From the NCBI GenBank assembly GCA_015904055.1, contig JABMDE010000037.1, forward strand, positions 19,678 through 25,099: a stretch of DNA of 5,422 bases, given 5' to 3'. Below, one piece after another: positions 4,556-5,422 of this stretch. Source of the stretch: Nitrospira sp. (GTDB lineage Bacteria > Nitrospirota > Nitrospiria > Nitrospirales > Nitrospiraceae). A program made the translations under genes and the position numbers. Within the stretch, counting starts at the first letter, position 1. Each line of letters begins with the position of its first letter. The notes below the pieces were generated by a model that was not told the DNA's origin, ran no database searches, and saw only the letters and a list, made by a program, of their open reading frames with translations.

Positions 4556-5422
4556 ATGCTGATCTTCAAACGCTTCCTCCCGTTCATTCAACCCTATCTG
4601 TCGCGCATGCTGCTGGCAGGCCTGCTCGTCATGGGCGTAGCCGCTATCAATCTGGCCTTGCTCCGGCTCGCCGGCATGCTGTGGGACATCATCACCGTCC
4701 AACATGACGGCGCCAGAATGACGGAATTGATCGGCGTATTCCTCGGTCTGGTTATTCTCCAAGGTCTCTGCGCCATGGGGCACAGCTATCTGACCGCCTG
4801 GGTGTCTCAGCGAATCGTCGCCGATTTTCGCCGATATCTGTTTCGCCACTTGCAAACATTGGACATCGGATTTTTCGCCCGCCGCCGCACCGGCGAATTG
4901 CTGTCCCGTATCATGAGCGACGTCACGGTTATTCAATCGGTCGTGACGGAAACACCCATCGACAGCGCAAAACAACTCGTCACACTTGTCGGTGGCATCG
5001 CGTTTCTTCTCACCATGAATTGGCGTCTCTGTCTCCTGATCCTCATCATTCTCCCCGTGCTGGTGTTGGTGGCAAAAATGTTCGGGCGTAAGCTCAAGGC
5101 GCTCTCGACCTCGCTTCAAGACCATACCGCCGCTCTCAGTACGTTAGCGGAAGAAGTGATCTCCGGCATCCGCATTGTCAAATCATTCGTCCAGACCGCA
5201 CGAGAAGACGCTCGTTTCTCCAGCCAGGTAGACCGCACGCTGGAACTCACGATGCGGCGGGCCGGCATCATGGCGCTGTTCATTCCGGCGATCAGCCTGC
5301 TCACATTCTCGGCTGCAACCGCTGTCATGTGGTACGGAGGCCGCCAAGTCATCGAGGGTACGGTCACCCCCGGCGACCTGTTCGCCTTTGTCTTGTTCGC
5401 CGGTATCCTGATCGGCCCCTTC
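4556..5422 (+). CDS. ABC exporter, MsbA/lipid-A-exporter type, membrane domain (runs off window end)
   Basis: The visible 289 residues are the transmembrane domain of a type IV (exporter) ABC half-transporter that would pump lipid, drug or peptide substrates across the inner membrane. Hydrophobic segments are seen at about 18-42, 58-80, 140-175 (two helices with a short loop at NWR 155-157) and 236-260, with another starting at 274. Between them are the conserved cytoplasmic segments RIVADFRRYLFRHLQTLDIG (86-105), FFARRRTGELLSRIMSDV (106-123, first coupling region) and AEEVISGIRIVKSF (198-211), typical of MsbA-like proteins. The nucleotide-binding domain with Walker A, signature and Walker B motifs should lie beyond position 5422 and is not visible. 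The ATG at 4556 is the first start after an in-frame TGA at 4547 and gives the usual short cytoplasmic N-terminus (FKRFLPFIQPYL). No Shine-Dalgarno is evident. Substrate cannot be told from this part; msbA itself is possible but unproven. Confidence 0.85.
   Translation, partial: MLIFKRFLPFIQPYLSRMLLAGLLVMGVAAINLALLRLAGMLWDIITVQHDGARMTELIGVFLGLVILQGLCAMGHSYLTAWVSQRIVADFRRYLFRHLQTLDIGFFARRRTGELLSRIMSDVTVIQSVVTETPIDSAKQLVTLVGGIAFLLTMNWRLCLLILIILPVLVLVAKMFGRKLKALSTSLQDHTAALSTLAEEVISGIRIVKSFVQTAREDARFSSQVDRTLELTMRRAGIMALFIPAISLLTFSAATAVMWYGGRQVIEGTVTPGDLFAFVLFAGILIGPF

Noticed and set aside
4503..4562. A 19-codon open frame overlapping the start of the ABC exporter gene, possible leader peptide
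   Set aside because: No ribosome-binding site, no attenuator-like hairpins and no codon run that would sense an amino acid; frames of this size are expected by chance.
4493..5125. A 210-codon open frame on the minus strand, rich in His, Gln, Asp and Glu
   Set aside because: It is antisense to the ABC exporter membrane domain; the composition is what Leu/Ile/Val-rich helices give when read backwards, and it has no recognisable domain or ribosome-binding site.

Overview
The window looks like ordinary chromosomal DNA from a free-living, moderately GC-rich, Gram-negative-type bacterium. It carries periplasmic and lipoprotein signal peptides, an MsbA-like exporter and a lytic transglycosylase. 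The overall style of the proteins and the mini ribosomal-type protein resemble Nitrospira and relatives (Nitrospirota). That placement is an impression from protein familiarity, not a computed result.

Layout. Positions 1-186 hold no gene, only a possible promoter and an imperfect direct repeat. Positions 187-2546 carry a two-gene plus-strand operon for the p-aminobenzoate branch of folate synthesis: pabB (chorismate-binding amination enzyme), then 11 bp later a class IV PLP enzyme of the 4-amino-4-deoxychorismate lyase / branched-chain / D-amino-acid aminotransferase superfamily. From 2647 a secreted lytic transglycosylase starts on the plus strand. It loses its family sequence at about 2970, just after its catalytic Glu. 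From the same point the DNA is the amino-terminal part of L-aspartate oxidase (nadB) on the minus strand. Both genes are cut, tail to tail, at one junction, and each then reads antisense through the other. Upstream of nadB (3439-3960, minus strand) lies a small predicted lipoprotein that appears to be cotranscribed with it.

A divergent intergenic region (3961-4109) then leads to plus-strand genes: a 31-residue, extremely basic AURKAIP1/COX24-type (bS22/mS38-like) ribosomal mini-protein, a small unrecognised acidic/hydrophobic protein whose start is probably a TTG set by a perfect Shine-Dalgarno, and an ABC exporter whose membrane domain runs off the right edge.

Main points. The transglycosylase/nadB junction is the most unusual structure here; a deletion of about 1.5 kb or a misassembly is more likely than a functional fusion. 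Two promoters, at 2613-2640 and 3968-3997, place the expected transcription start on the ATG, suggesting leaderless mRNAs for two exported proteins. I see no CRISPR array, tRNA, rRNA, insertion sequence or defence system, and no convincing candidate for a wholly new system.
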